From the IMG/VR virus record IMGVR_UViG_3300030419_002899, positions 1,596-31,606 of that record: a stretch of 30,011 nucleotides of DNA, one strand, 5' to 3'. Below, in pieces: positions 1 to 7,319 of this stretch. The notes under the pieces were generated by a model that was not told where the DNA came from, made no database searches, and saw only the letters and a list, made by a program, of their open reading frames with translations. Position 1 is the first letter of the stretch; the number at the start of each line of letters is the position of its first letter. A program made the translations under genes and the position numbers. The DNA comes from a virus.

Positions 1-3000
1 CTAGCACTTAAAATTAAAGAACCACTAAGACTTCTAATTTCTTGTGTGGCAATTTTAAATGAACCTATTTCTGCTTTGGAAAATGTTGCTTCACCTTGTG
101 CTGTTATTACGGCAGTTTTTGTTCCTACGGCCGGTAATGATAAGGAATTAGCAGCAACAGCCGCATCAATCGTAACACCACTTGATATTGTTCCACCATC
201 TAATTTAAAATTTGAACCTGTTATTTGTCCATTTGACTTCAATACCAACTCACCATTAGAACTTGATATTGCTGTTTCACTAACACTAAATCCACCAATA
301 GAAGCAGAAGTAAATCTTGCGGCACCAGTTGATGATATACTTGCGGAAGCTTCAAAAGGATTAGAGGCGTTTGATGGAACTAATATAGAATTAGCAGATA
401 AACTACTATTGATAACTGCTCCACCACCAATGGTTAAATTACCATCTGCTTGTAAATGGAAATTAGAAGAACTAATTTCAATTTTATCATCTGAACCACT
501 TACAAATTGAACTCCCTCTTTACCAAAGAAGAACTTATTTGTTCTAACATCAAACTCACCAACTCCGTCAGCGTTTAATGTTCTAAATTTAAATGAACCA
601 CTATTTCCATCGTGTAATTCTATACCAACCCCGTCATAACTTTCACTTGTGTTTAATGACCTTGATATTGAACCACTCCACATTACAAATCCACCTCTAC
701 CACTTACACTTGAACTATCAAATCCAGCGTAATCAACTGAACGAATATATGCTGAATTTACACCAGCGGCTTCAATTCCAACTCCTAATGCATTACCAAT
801 AGATAATGAACCTGTTAATAAATTATTTGTTCCTTGTATTACATCATTTTCTCCGTCAAATTCTACGGCTTCTTTTATAGTAGAATATGATGATTTATTT
901 CCATCTCTATCATAAAACTCAATTAAAAAATCAAAGAAATCTGGTCGTTTTCTTAATTTAGGCATTGGAACTTGGAAAGTAAACTCGTCTGGATTAAAGT
1001 TTGTATCTGACGAAGGTTCTAATTCAATACTTTGAATAAATAACTCACCAGCTTCTACTTCAACTTGTAATTTTGTATCGTCATTAATTGTTATACCTGA
1101 ACCAGAAAATTGTGGTTTAAAAGGTATTTTAACTCTACCAAAATCAATAGTTTTACCTAATTCATTATCTTCTGTTCTTAATTCTATTACTTCACCTTGT
1201 GATTCGTCTTCTGTTTGTATAACTTTGACTGGGTCTCCTAATATATTACCAATACTTCCTGATGAACCTACATTTAATTTACCCAAATCTTGTGATAAAT
1301 TACTACCACTTAAATAAAATCTTACTTCTCCTCTTGATTGTGATTCAACTAATCCCTCATCTTTTAAAACATCTTTTTTACCAGTTTTTAAAATTGCATT
1401 AACTAATAATGTATAATCTACATTTGGTCGTAGTTTTACTTTTGGTGTTGTTGTTTCAAATACAATAGATTCATCTGCTTTACAATTTGAACCAGATATT
1501 AATACTGCATTCATCAATGGTGGATGAACACTTGAAGTAAATGTTGTTGTTCCGGCTACTTCTGGAGTTTCTACTCTTGAACCTTTCTTTATATGTTTTA
1601 TTTGCCAATTATTATCAATATGTTGTTGGTCAATAAACTTACCAATTTTTTGAGTTAAACTTACCGAACCAGTATTGATAAGAACATCAGACGATTCTAC
1701 AATTTTATCTGAAACTAATCTAAAATCTCCTTGTGTTGAAAATCCTTTTGCAAATACTTTAACTCTATGAACATCACCAGAAAATGTTCTCATATTTTTA
1801 ATCGTTATTTCTGCGAAAGATTGTAAAATTACCTCACTTACTGAACCTGTTGTTACTGGTTCATAATCAATTGTAAATCCTGAACCTGTGTGTGGAACTG
1901 GAATAAATGGATTACTATCGTCTTTTTCTGGTCTTTTATCTTCAATTACAAAAGGTGTGTCTATTTCTAATAAATCTGGACTATGAACTGCTAAAATAGA
2001 CGCAGTAAATGATGAACTTTCAAAAGGTCTTCCTTTTACACCTTCAACTAAATCACTAACAACTGGGTCTGCTTTAAATGTTCCACCTGCTAATTCTAAT
2101 CTAAATGGTTCACCACTTTGTCTTTTAATTAATGTTCCTTTACCAACAGCGTCTGGTTGTTTAGCTTTTGTTTCTACTGGTGGTGGTGTTGTTTTTGGTT
2201 TAGAAGCTACTGGTGGAATTGGTGGTGTTGGTGGTGGTGAAGGTTGTGCTTGTGGTTCGTGAAATTCTTCATATTTTTGTTCAACAATATCTGTTTCTAT
2301 AGCTGTTGTATCTGATGTATTTTGTTGATTTTTAGGTTTAGCTGCATAAGTTGATTTGGCTGTTTGTGCTCCACCTATTCCAGCGTGTCCCATATCTGTT
2401 GGTGGGCCATCTATTAAACTTTCTTGTGTTTGTGTATTAACTAAATCACCAATATGCATAGGTCTTGCAAATGGACTTGCATTTCCGTCATAAGTTCCAC
2501 CTTCAAATATAGAACTTGTTACAAAATCATTTCCACCAGAACCACTTGCTACCATAACACCAGTTACGGTTTCTACAACTTCTATTTCTGGTAATGGATA
2601 TCTTTGGTTTCTTGATACATCAAATCCTTGTCCTCTGAAAAGTATTGGTTGTGTATTTTTTAATACAGGGTCAATAAATACTTCTTTTTCCCACTTAACA
2701 TTATAAAGTCCTTTCCACTCATCAGGAACATCAATAACTGAACCTAATATTGTTAATGTTCCTACACCTGTAGCAGTAGTAGGATATACCTCAATCATTA
2801 TATGTCTTGAAGGGTCATCTCCTAAATATTTGATTGGTTCTGTATAAACAACATTACCATTAATATCTAATAATTCTATTTTTAATTCAACATTATCTTC
2901 TAAAAATTCAGAACCTAATATTTGAAATGTGCTTCTACCACCAGGTATAGTATCCTCTAAACTAAATACTTTAAAATATTTAGATGTTGGCAAACTATCA

Positions 3001-3062
3001 ACAATGTATGTTTCATAGTCCGTTAATCCTTGCGTTTGTAATATTTTTTGTTGAATTGACAT
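1..3062 (-). CDS. Large tail/tail-fibre-like virion protein, C-terminus outside the window
   Basis: An open minus-strand frame runs from an ATG at 3062 (protein starts MSIQQKILQTQGL) through the left edge without a stop, giving at least 1020 residues. The N-terminal ~250 residues are beta-rich with no clear family. A proline-rich linker (PSPPPTPPIPP and neighbours) lies at about residues 265-298. The distal part is Ser/Gly/Thr-rich and contains a module seen twice, near residues 920 and 995, of the form (A/S)xIGxFxxxxxxIxSxxGxLxL. Such repeats are typical of phage tail-fibre or tail-spike shafts. This is inferred from composition and repeats; no receptor-binding or chaperone domain is visible because the C-terminus is missing. 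There is no Shine-Dalgarno site. Instead an ATATTTATA motif sits 5 nt upstream of the start codon. Structural role fairly sure, exact role unknown. Confidence 0.75.
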   Translation of the reverse strand, partial: MSIQQKILQTQGLTDYETYIVDSLPTSKYFKVFSLEDTIPGGRSTFQILGSEFLEDNVELKIELLDINGNVVYTEPIKYLGDDPSRHIMIEVYPTTATGVGTLTILGSVIDVPDEWKGLYNVKWEKEVFIDPVLKNTQPILFRGQGFDVSRNQRYPLPEIEVVETVTGVMVASGSGGNDFVTSSIFEGGTYDGNASPFARPMHIGDLVNTQTQESLIDGPPTDMGHAGIGGAQTAKSTYAAKPKNQQNTSDTTAIETDIVEQKYEEFHEPQAQPSPPPTPPIPPVASKPKTTPPPVETKAKQPDAVGKGTLIKRQSGEPFRLELAGGTFKADPVVSDLVEGVKGRPFESSSFTASILAVHSPDLLEIDTPFVIEDKRPEKDDSNPFIPVPHTGSGFTIDYEPVTTGSVSEVILQSFAEITIKNMRTFSGDVHRVKVFAKGFSTQGDFRLVSDKIVESSDVLINTGSVSLTQKIGKFIDQQHIDNNWQIKHIKKGSRVETPEVAGTTTFTSSVHPPLMNAVLISGSNCKADESIVFETTTPKVKLRPNVDYTLLVNAILKTGKKDVLKDEGLVESQSRGEVRFYLSGSNLSQDLGKLNVGSSGSIGNILGDPVKVIQTEDESQGEVIELRTEDNELGKTIDFGRVKIPFKPQFSGSGITINDDTKLQVEVEAGELFIQSIELEPSSDTNFNPDEFTFQVPMPKLRKRPDFFDFLIEFYDRDGNKSSYSTIKEAVEFDGENDVIQGTNNLLTGSLSIGNALGVGIEAAGVNSAYIRSVDYAGFDSSSVSGRGGFVMWSGSISRSLNTSESYDGVGIELHDGNSGSFKFRTLNADGVGEFDVRTNKFFFGKEGVQFVSGSDDKIEISSSNFHLQADGNLTIGGGAVINSSLSANSILVPSNASNPFEASASISSTGAARFTSASIGGFSVSETAISSSNGELVLKSNGQITGSNFKLDGGTISSGVTIDAAVAANSLSLPAVGTKTAVITAQGEATFSKAEIGSFKIATQEIRSLSGSLILSA

Positions 3063-3067
3063 ATAAC

Positions 3068-3076
3068 TATAAATAT
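3068..3076. promoter_or_regulatory. TATAAATAT motif in divergent gap, possible late-type promoter
   Basis: On the plus strand this reads TATAAATAT, containing the T4 late-promoter consensus TATAAATA, and it points towards the only plus-strand gene. On the minus strand it reads ATATTTATA and lies just before the ATG at 3062. The same 9-mer, or a one-base variant, precedes five other minus-strand genes, so it may serve either or both directions. Confidence 0.4.
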
Positions 3077-3126
3077 CTTATAATTAAAAAAGTGTTTTTA
3101 TTTTATGATTTTTGTATGATTTTTTT

Positions 3127-3309
3127 ATGAAAAAACTACTTATTAGTATGGATAAGTTTGTAGATATAAAAATAAGAGCAAAATATAGGGATATGTTAAA
3201 GGAATATTGTAAAGATAATGGTTATAAAATGTATGCTTATGTTGAAAATTTAATAGAACAAAATTGTAGAAAAAAACAAGTTTTAAAAGTAGATAGAAAA
3301 ACTAATTAG
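3127..3309 (+). CDS. Small ribbon-helix-helix-like protein
   Basis: This is the only convincing plus-strand gene. From the ATG at 3127 it encodes 60 residues. The core VDIKIRAKYRDMLKEYC followed by KMYAYVENLIEQ has the pattern of one short amphipathic beta strand and two helices, as in CopG/Arc-type ribbon-helix-helix DNA-binding proteins, and the ends are Lys/Arg-rich. That suggests a small DNA-binding regulator, but this is inference from pattern only. No Shine-Dalgarno site precedes any candidate start; TTG at 3112 and ATG at 3148 are alternatives. A TATAAATA element lies about 50 nt upstream in the same orientation. Its stop codon overlaps the end of the convergent gene by 8 nt. Confidence 0.6.
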   Translation: MKKLLISMDKFVDIKIRAKYRDMLKEYCKDNGYKMYAYVENLIEQNCRKKQVLKVDRKTN

Positions 3310-4156
3310 ATTTGTTTGGAATTCGTGCACCCCTACCAAGAACTGGTTTTGGTAATTTATTTGGGTTTACGGGTTTTTTAGGTTTTTTTGGTTCTTCTTC
3401 CTCAACCAAAGTATCTTGTGAATAAATATCTTTCCAATGTTCGTGTTGAGTTTTTTGTTTTGGTCTATTTTCTAAAAGAACTTGGTTATATGCTACCACT
3501 AACATTACTGCAAGTGGGTCAAATACGAATATCAGTATAAATATAAAAAACTTTACTACGGTATCTATATCAGTATTAAATGCTCTGGCTAAATAAACTG
3601 CTGGGCCTACATCAACTCCTGTTTCTACCAATTCTGTTTTTAAATCTCCCACTTCTTTTTTTAACTCTAATAGTTCTGAATTGATACCTAAAATCTGTGG
3701 ATTGTAATCCTCACGAAGTTTTCTTTTAGCAGTTACATAATTGTCTGGTAATGAATTAACTTGTTGTTCTAACTCATTTAATAAGAATTTTTTATCTTCT
3801 TCTAATTGTTCTACTTGTTCTTCTTTAAATATAAGTGCTGTGGTTTGTTTCTCAAACTCCACAGTTGCTCCTTGATAGGCGTTAGATAAATACCCAAATA
3901 TACCAGCACTCGTGATAAAAATCAACATTATCGTTGCCGCGGCCATATAAACTTTTTGCAATAAATTTATCTTATCCCAATATCTATATAAAAAAGAAGC
4001 CGTAACTAACTTACCAATTTCTAATGAACTGGCCATAATTACGACTGCTATAAATGCTCCACTAAATAATTTTCCTATACCAAATACAGAAAAGAATGCG
4101 GCACAACCTGCTATAAATAATGCTGATAATCCTAATGTAAGTTGAAATTTGTTCAT
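3302..4156 (-). CDS. Membrane protein with four helices and a long coiled-coil loop
   Basis: A 284-residue protein with hydrophobic segments at about residues 7-27, 30-53, 68-92 and 200-224. Between the third and fourth segments lies a charged region (about 100-178) rich in Glu, Lys and Leu that looks like an antiparallel coiled coil. The C-terminal tail (about 255-284) is Pro/Lys-rich (EEPKKPKKPVNP). The layout suggests an inner-membrane protein with a coiled-coil stalk, but no family with a known function is recognised. Roles in envelope remodelling, superinfection exclusion or lysis control are all possible and unproven. An AGGAA Shine-Dalgarno site sits 5 nt before the ATG, and the upstream small gene ends 9 nt away, so the two are probably co-transcribed. 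Confidence 0.85.
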   Translation of the reverse strand: MNKFQLTLGLSALFIAGCAAFFSVFGIGKLFSGAFIAVVIMASSLEIGKLVTASFLYRYWDKINLLQKVYMAAATIMLIFITSAGIFGYLSNAYQGATVEFEKQTTALIFKEEQVEQLEEDKKFLLNELEQQVNSLPDNYVTAKRKLREDYNPQILGINSELLELKKEVGDLKTELVETGVDVGPAVYLARAFNTDIDTVVKFFIFILIFVFDPLAVMLVVAYNQVLLENRPKQKTQHEHWKDIYSQDTLVEEEEPKKPKKPVNPNKLPKPVLGRGARIPNKSN

Positions 4157-4164
4157 ATTGATTC

Positions 4165-4350
4165 CTATGATTTTGGTAAGTTATGACGCATAAGATATAT
4201 GTAAAGAGCTTCTATCTCATCTTTTGTAATATGCTTAAATTCTTTTTTTGAATCTACCAAATGTTTTAATCTTGACATTACATTTGGATTACTTTTAAAT
4301 ACCTCTTCGTTTTCTATTATTAGTTTAAATTTTTTACTTATATCTGTCAT
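4165..4350 (-). CDS. Small hypothetical protein, 61 residues
   Basis: A short charged protein (starts MTDISKKFKL) that is predicted mostly helical from its Lys/Glu/Leu pattern. No family is recognised. It lies 8 nt upstream of the membrane-protein gene and probably shares its mRNA. The start has no Shine-Dalgarno site. Instead a 6-bp hairpin (4351-4370) abuts the ATG, and an ATATTTATT motif lies within it, so initiation here may be leaderless or structure-controlled. Confidence 0.65.
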   Translation of the reverse strand: MTDISKKFKLIIENEEVFKSNPNVMSRLKHLVDSKKEFKHITKDEIEALYIYLMRHNLPKS

Positions 4351-4370
4351 ACTAATAAATATTGATTAGT
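4351..4370 (-). promoter_or_regulatory. Hairpin with embedded ATATTTATT motif abutting a start codon
   Basis: On the minus strand ACTAAT and ATTAGT form a perfect 6-bp inverted repeat with an 8-nt loop ending directly before the ATG at 4350. The embedded motif (plus strand AATAAATAT, 4354-4362) matches the 9-mer found before several other genes. It could be a promoter element, a translation-control hairpin, or chance in AT-rich DNA. Confidence 0.3.
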
Positions 4371-4411
4371 GGAAAAAGCCCTCCCCTATTCCCTTAAATC
4401 CTGTATAACCT

Positions 4412-4627
4412 TTATTCCTTATCAAACTCCACTCTTGGAGCCCAATCGGTGATTTCCTCTATTTCAACATCAATCATTTTTCGGGCAGGGAAGTAGGTTT
4501 CATCATTTTGAAGAATAGTATCGGCGTTGTAACTTTTCTTTAATCTCTCTATGCTAAGATTAGAAGTAATTGGAATTTCTGCAAGAATATGATACCTATC
4601 TTCCCCAACCGAAACGAATTTTCTCAT
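4412..4627 (-). CDS. Small hypothetical protein coupled to Hsp20
   Basis: A 71-residue acidic protein (starts MRKFVSVGED, ends EFDKE) with alternating hydrophobic residues that suggest a small beta-containing domain. No family is recognised. Its ATG overlaps the stop codon of the upstream hsp20 gene (TAATG), a standard arrangement for translational coupling, so the two proteins are expected at related levels. The 61-nt gap that follows has no clear intrinsic terminator. Confidence 0.75.
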   Translation of the reverse strand: MRKFVSVGEDRYHILAEIPITSNLSIERLKKSYNADTILQNDETYFPARKMIDVEIEEITDWAPRVEFDKE

Positions 4628-5100
4628 TAAGAAATTTTAACGAGCTTTTTGTCAGGTTTTTTAGGTTCAATCTTCGGAATATCAATTGATAATAGTCCGT
4701 CTTTGAAATTTGCTTTGATTTTGTCCCCGTCAAGCAAATCACCTAATTCAAATTGTCTTTTGAAAGATGATTGTTTTAATTCTCTACGAATTACTTTTGC
4801 ACCTTTGACATCAAATGTTCCGTGTTTATCACCTGAAATTGTAAGTTTTCCGTCTTCAACTTCAATCTTCAAGTCTTTTTTGTCCAAACCAGGAATTTCT
4901 GCGATAACTCCAACCTTGTCTTCAAATTCATAGACATTTACTTTTGGATATGCTGTTCCTTGAAATGGCTTAACTCCAACTGTTTTTGCAACATCTGGAA
5001 ATGCTGTTTCAACAATTTGGTCAAACATTCTGTCAAATGGGGTTAAAAATTCATCCCTATCGATTGCAGGGAAGTGTGTGTTATATACTACTTTAGTCAT
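4627..5100 (-). CDS. hsp20: Small heat-shock protein, Hsp20/alpha-crystallin family
   Basis: A 157-residue protein with an alpha-crystallin domain at about residues 50-145. Family hallmarks are visible: VIAEIPGLDKKDLKIEVEDGKLTISG and, near the end, NFKDGLLSIDIPK, the A-x-x-x-(D/N)G-L-x-I-x-I-P-K signature. The N-terminal arm (PFDRMFDQ) resembles the IbpA/HspA type. Members form oligomers that hold unfolding proteins in the cytoplasm without ATP. Hsp20 genes are common in marine T4-like phages, where they are thought to help capsid or host-protein folding; that role here is inference. A good Shine-Dalgarno site (AGGAG) precedes the ATG. The downstream small gene overlaps its stop. Confidence 0.95.
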   Translation of the reverse strand: MTKVVYNTHFPAIDRDEFLTPFDRMFDQIVETAFPDVAKTVGVKPFQGTAYPKVNVYEFEDKVGVIAEIPGLDKKDLKIEVEDGKLTISGDKHGTFDVKGAKVIRRELKQSSFKRQFELGDLLDGDKIKANFKDGLLSIDIPKIEPKKPDKKLVKIS

Positions 5101-5177
5101 TGTATTTCTCCTATTTTTGTTAACTATTAGTCTAACATTAATATCCTCTCTTGAGCGATATTAATTCTTGTTTCATA

Positions 5178-5186
5178 TATAAATAT
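5178..5186 (-). promoter_or_regulatory. ATATTTATA motif upstream of hsp20
   Basis: This 9-mer lies in the 105-nt gap before hsp20, about 77 nt upstream of its ATG. It is identical to the motifs at 3068, 19637 and 22530. No near-consensus TTGACA/TATAAT pair is seen in this gap, so the motif is the best promoter candidate, at low confidence. Confidence 0.3.
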
Positions 5187-5205
5187 AAGTTAAGTTTAGA
5201 AAACA

Positions 5206-5388
5206 TCACATTTTTTTCAAATATTTTTCTGGGATAAACCACACTCTACCCATACTATCTTTCGCTCGTATATGTCCAGGTTTCGTGTTATTATCATACA
5301 CTCTAACGACCTCGTTTGTGTATAAAGCTCCCTCAATACTTGTGTAATCTTTAATTAACTTATATTTTCCTTCTACTACTTTGCCCAT
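5206..5388 (-). CDS. Small hypothetical protein, SH3-like beta pattern
   Basis: A 60-residue protein (starts MGKVVEGKYKLIKDY, ends PEKYLKKM). Its alternating hydrophobic residues and the GRVWFIPEKYL ending resemble a small SH3-like beta barrel, but no family can be named. It overlaps the upstream gene by 13 nt, and the three small genes 5988-5206 form one compact operon. The start ATG has a weak GGAAAA Shine-Dalgarno-like sequence. Confidence 0.7.
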   Translation of the reverse strand: MGKVVEGKYKLIKDYTSIEGALYTNEVVRVYDNNTKPGHIRAKDSMGRVWFIPEKYLKKM

Positions 5389-5705
5389 CTTATTTTCCTC
5401 GGCAATGTAATTTCTGAAAAACCTATTTGTCTTGCGACTTTTACAATTAAACCAATCATTTCCATATTAGTTTTTGCATTAAATATATTGTCTAAAACTC
5501 TATCTGCTTGAGCACAAGTCATTCCTTTTTCGTGAACTACTCCGTCAAACATATATGTTTTTCCGTGTGTCTGTGAAATTTTTACTAAAGCGTTTTGAAC
5601 TTCTTTAAATTTCAGGAAAGATAAGTAATCAGAAGCTAACTTAGCTTGTCCTTTATCACACATTACTATATATTTCTCGTATTCCGAGCAACTACTTAAT
5701 TTCAC
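5376..5705 (-). CDS. Hypothetical protein, 109 residues, GTG start
   Basis: A mostly helical cytoplasmic protein with four cysteines (for example KLSSCSEYEKYIVMCDKG and GMTCAQADRVLDNIF). No family is recognised. The frame opens at a GTG at 5705, inside the end of the upstream gene (14-nt overlap); an ATG at codon 15 is an alternative. Neither has a clear Shine-Dalgarno site, so coupling to the upstream gene is likely. It may interact with DNA or protein, but nothing in the sequence shows which. Confidence 0.7.
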   Translation of the reverse strand: MKLSSCSEYEKYIVMCDKGQAKLASDYLSFLKFKEVQNALVKISQTHGKTYMFDGVVHEKGMTCAQADRVLDNIFNAKTNMEMIGLIVKVARQIGFSEITLPRKIRWAK

Positions 5706-5988
5706 TGGTAGTTTGCTTATTCTTTGTCCAATCTATCCAAGAGTTTTCCCACTCTCTGTATGCTTCTGATTTTTCTGATTGAACGAAATTATAAGCTATC
5801 TCTCTCTCTATTTCTTCATTTCGTTTTTCTATCTTGCGATGTTCTTTTTGGTAATCAACTAATATTTCCATTGTTGACTTACCTACTGCTGTTTCAACTG
5901 CTATCCTGTCGTATTTGTTTAAAAGTCTTGCAAGAGCTTCTAAAGCATAACCACATTCTTCACTATGTTGCTGCAATTTCGTTGTCAT
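5692..5988 (-). CDS. Hypothetical helical protein, 98 residues
   Basis: A charged, mostly helical protein (starts MTTKLQQHSEECG) with a Lys/Glu/Arg-rich stretch around residues 48-70 (EHRKIEKRNEEIEREIA) likely to form a short coiled coil. No family is recognised. It is the first gene of a three-gene overlapping cluster and has a strong Shine-Dalgarno site (AAGGAG, 8 nt before the ATG). The hairpin at 6026-6060 lies between it and the upstream AAA+ gene, so it may be read from the same transcript or from an unseen promoter. Confidence 0.75.
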   Translation of the reverse strand: MTTKLQQHSEECGYALEALARLLNKYDRIAVETAVGKSTMEILVDYQKEHRKIEKRNEEIEREIAYNFVQSEKSEAYREWENSWIDWTKNKQTTSEIK

Positions 5989-6025
5989 ATTACAACTCCT
6001 TATTTAACCTTTCTTTTATTATTTA

Positions 6026-6060
6026 CGGGGTAGATAAGAAAGGAAAACAACTCTACCCCG
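6026..6060 (-). terminator. Perfect 9-bp inverted repeat after the AAA+ gene
   Basis: CGGGGTAGA and TCTACCCCG form a GC-rich 9-bp stem with a 17-nt loop, 15 nt past the stop of the AAA+ gene. The sequence that follows on the minus strand is TAAATAATAAAAG rather than a T-run. It is therefore not a classic intrinsic terminator and may be a partial terminator or an mRNA 3'-end stabilising or processing hairpin. Confidence 0.45.
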
Positions 6061-6074
6061 CACCACTAACTTAA

Positions 6075-7241
6075 TTAGTGGTCAATATCTGAACCTTCAA
6101 TTTCGTCTTCATTGAATAAACTTTCACCTTCAGTTCTGTCATCTCTGACAAACTTCTGAACTAATTGTTTTACGAAAGTTCTTTCAGAATCTAACCCACC
6201 ATCATTAGAGTATTGTGGATAAATTGTAATCTCTGAAGCTTCTGGAAGAGAAAACCCGTCAAACAATAAACCAGCGATTTCAACCGAAGTTCTGGTAGAA
6301 ATACCACTTGTTAGTTTAGGATTTTCATTAGAGGCTTCAACTCTTGTTTGGTGTGAAATTTGAGAAACAGCATCTAACAATTCAGCATCAACATTAGGAA
6401 ACATATATTGAAGTAGTCCTAACTCTTCTGAATTGTTAAGGACATCCATTTCAATAATGGTAAATCTGTCCATTAACGCTTTATCTAAAACTCTCGTAGA
6501 AGTATATTCATTACCGATATTAGCAGTCGCGATGAAAGTAACACCTTCAGCAACATTAATAGTCGCTTGGCCGTCTTGTTCATCTAATCTCATATATCTC
6601 TGACCACTATCTAAAACGGTCATCAAAATATTCCACGCTTCAGGGTGAGCTCTCGATAACTCATCAAGAAGTATCACTGCGTTTGGTGTTTGAATTGCTT
6701 TCACGAAAAGTGATTCTGAAAAGTAAGTTCCCTTTTTCTTATCAAAGTGAACATTACCAATCAAGGTAGCTCTCGGGTCTTGAGTAGCACCTAAATTAAA
6801 GTAAAAATCTGGACGCTCTAACGCGTTTACCAGAGATTTAGCAGCTAATGTCTTACCACAACCGGCTGGACCAGTCATCATAATATTTTTACCACGAACT
6901 GCTGAACGAACTAAATATTTCCACTTCAACTCATTCATAACTAAACCAGTAGGTTTAAGAGAATAAGAAGTATGAATATAATTTAGAACTTCTTGGTGTT
7001 CTTGTGGAACTTCAACATTACCAGTATTAACTGGGATTGAGTTCACTTCAAACTCTGACATTGGAACTGACCACCAGTAATTCTTACCAGCTTTATTAAC
7101 TCTTTGTTCAAGAGCTGTTCCATTCTCATAAGCTTTCTTACGAGCACCAATAGAAATTTGAGAAGTATACTTGTTACCATTAATGTCCCAAGCATTATAT
7201 CTGTTTCCAGATTTCTCAATCTTTACGACTAAGTTATTCAT
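6075..7241 (-). CDS. MoxR/CobS-type AAA+ ATPase
   Basis: A 388-residue AAA+ ATPase of the MoxR/CobS clade. The Walker A motif GPAGCGKT is at residues 124-131, Walker B VILLDE ends at 194, the sensor-1 region ATANIGN is near 238-244, the arginine-finger region ALMDRF is at 255-260, and a sensor-2 arginine (STRTS) is near 317. The N-terminal ~90 residues form a small domain of unknown function. Such ATPases pair with VWA-domain proteins (CobS with CobT in cobaltochelatase; MoxR with VWA partners) and remodel or insert metal into target proteins. Phage CobS homologues are widespread in marine T4-like phages, but their substrate is unknown. The VWA partner is directly upstream (7320-9449). A near-consensus promoter (7280-7308) and an AAAGGA Shine-Dalgarno site precede the ATG. 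Confidence 0.93.
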   Translation of the reverse strand: MNNLVVKIEKSGNRYNAWDINGNKYTSQISIGARKKAYENGTALEQRVNKAGKNYWWSVPMSEFEVNSIPVNTGNVEVPQEHQEVLNYIHTSYSLKPTGLVMNELKWKYLVRSAVRGKNIMMTGPAGCGKTLAAKSLVNALERPDFYFNLGATQDPRATLIGNVHFDKKKGTYFSESLFVKAIQTPNAVILLDELSRAHPEAWNILMTVLDSGQRYMRLDEQDGQATINVAEGVTFIATANIGNEYTSTRVLDKALMDRFTIIEMDVLNNSEELGLLQYMFPNVDAELLDAVSQISHQTRVEASNENPKLTSGISTRTSVEIAGLLFDGFSLPEASEITIYPQYSNDGGLDSERTFVKQLVQKFVRDDRTEGESLFNEDEIEGSDIDH

Positions 7242-7279
7242 TGGTTATCCTTTCTTTATTATTATTAATCATATATCTA

Positions 7280-7308
7280 ATATTACTAATTTTTTTTGTA
7301 AAAGTCAA
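7280..7308 (-). promoter_or_regulatory. Sigma70 promoter P1 for the AAA+ gene
   Basis: On the minus strand there is TTGACT (7303-7308), exactly 17 bp, then TAATAT (7280-7285), followed by TAGATA. The predicted start leaves a leader of about 30 nt that includes AAAGGA before the ATG at 7241. The TTGACTTT -35 region recurs in P2-P4. Confidence 0.8.
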
Positions 7309-7319
7309 GTGCTTTTTCA

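Noticed and set aside
46-510. 154-codon plus-strand open frame
   Set aside because: It mirrors the low-complexity Ser/Gly/Thr coding sequence of the large minus-strand tail gene, which is open over the whole region.
3536-3543. TATAAATA on the plus strand
   Set aside because: It lies inside the codons of the fourth membrane segment of a minus-strand gene and no plus-strand gene follows; probably chance.
4372-4411. Intrinsic terminator after the hsp20 operon
   Set aside because: A short T-run (GGGCTTTTTCC, minus strand) is present but no stable stem precedes it.
4649-4933. 94-codon plus-strand frame
   Set aside because: Antisense to the well-supported hsp20 gene.
5724-6074. 116-codon plus-strand frame
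   Set aside because: Antisense to the 98-residue minus-strand gene, which has a strong Shine-Dalgarno site; the product is a Leu/Phe-rich shadow.
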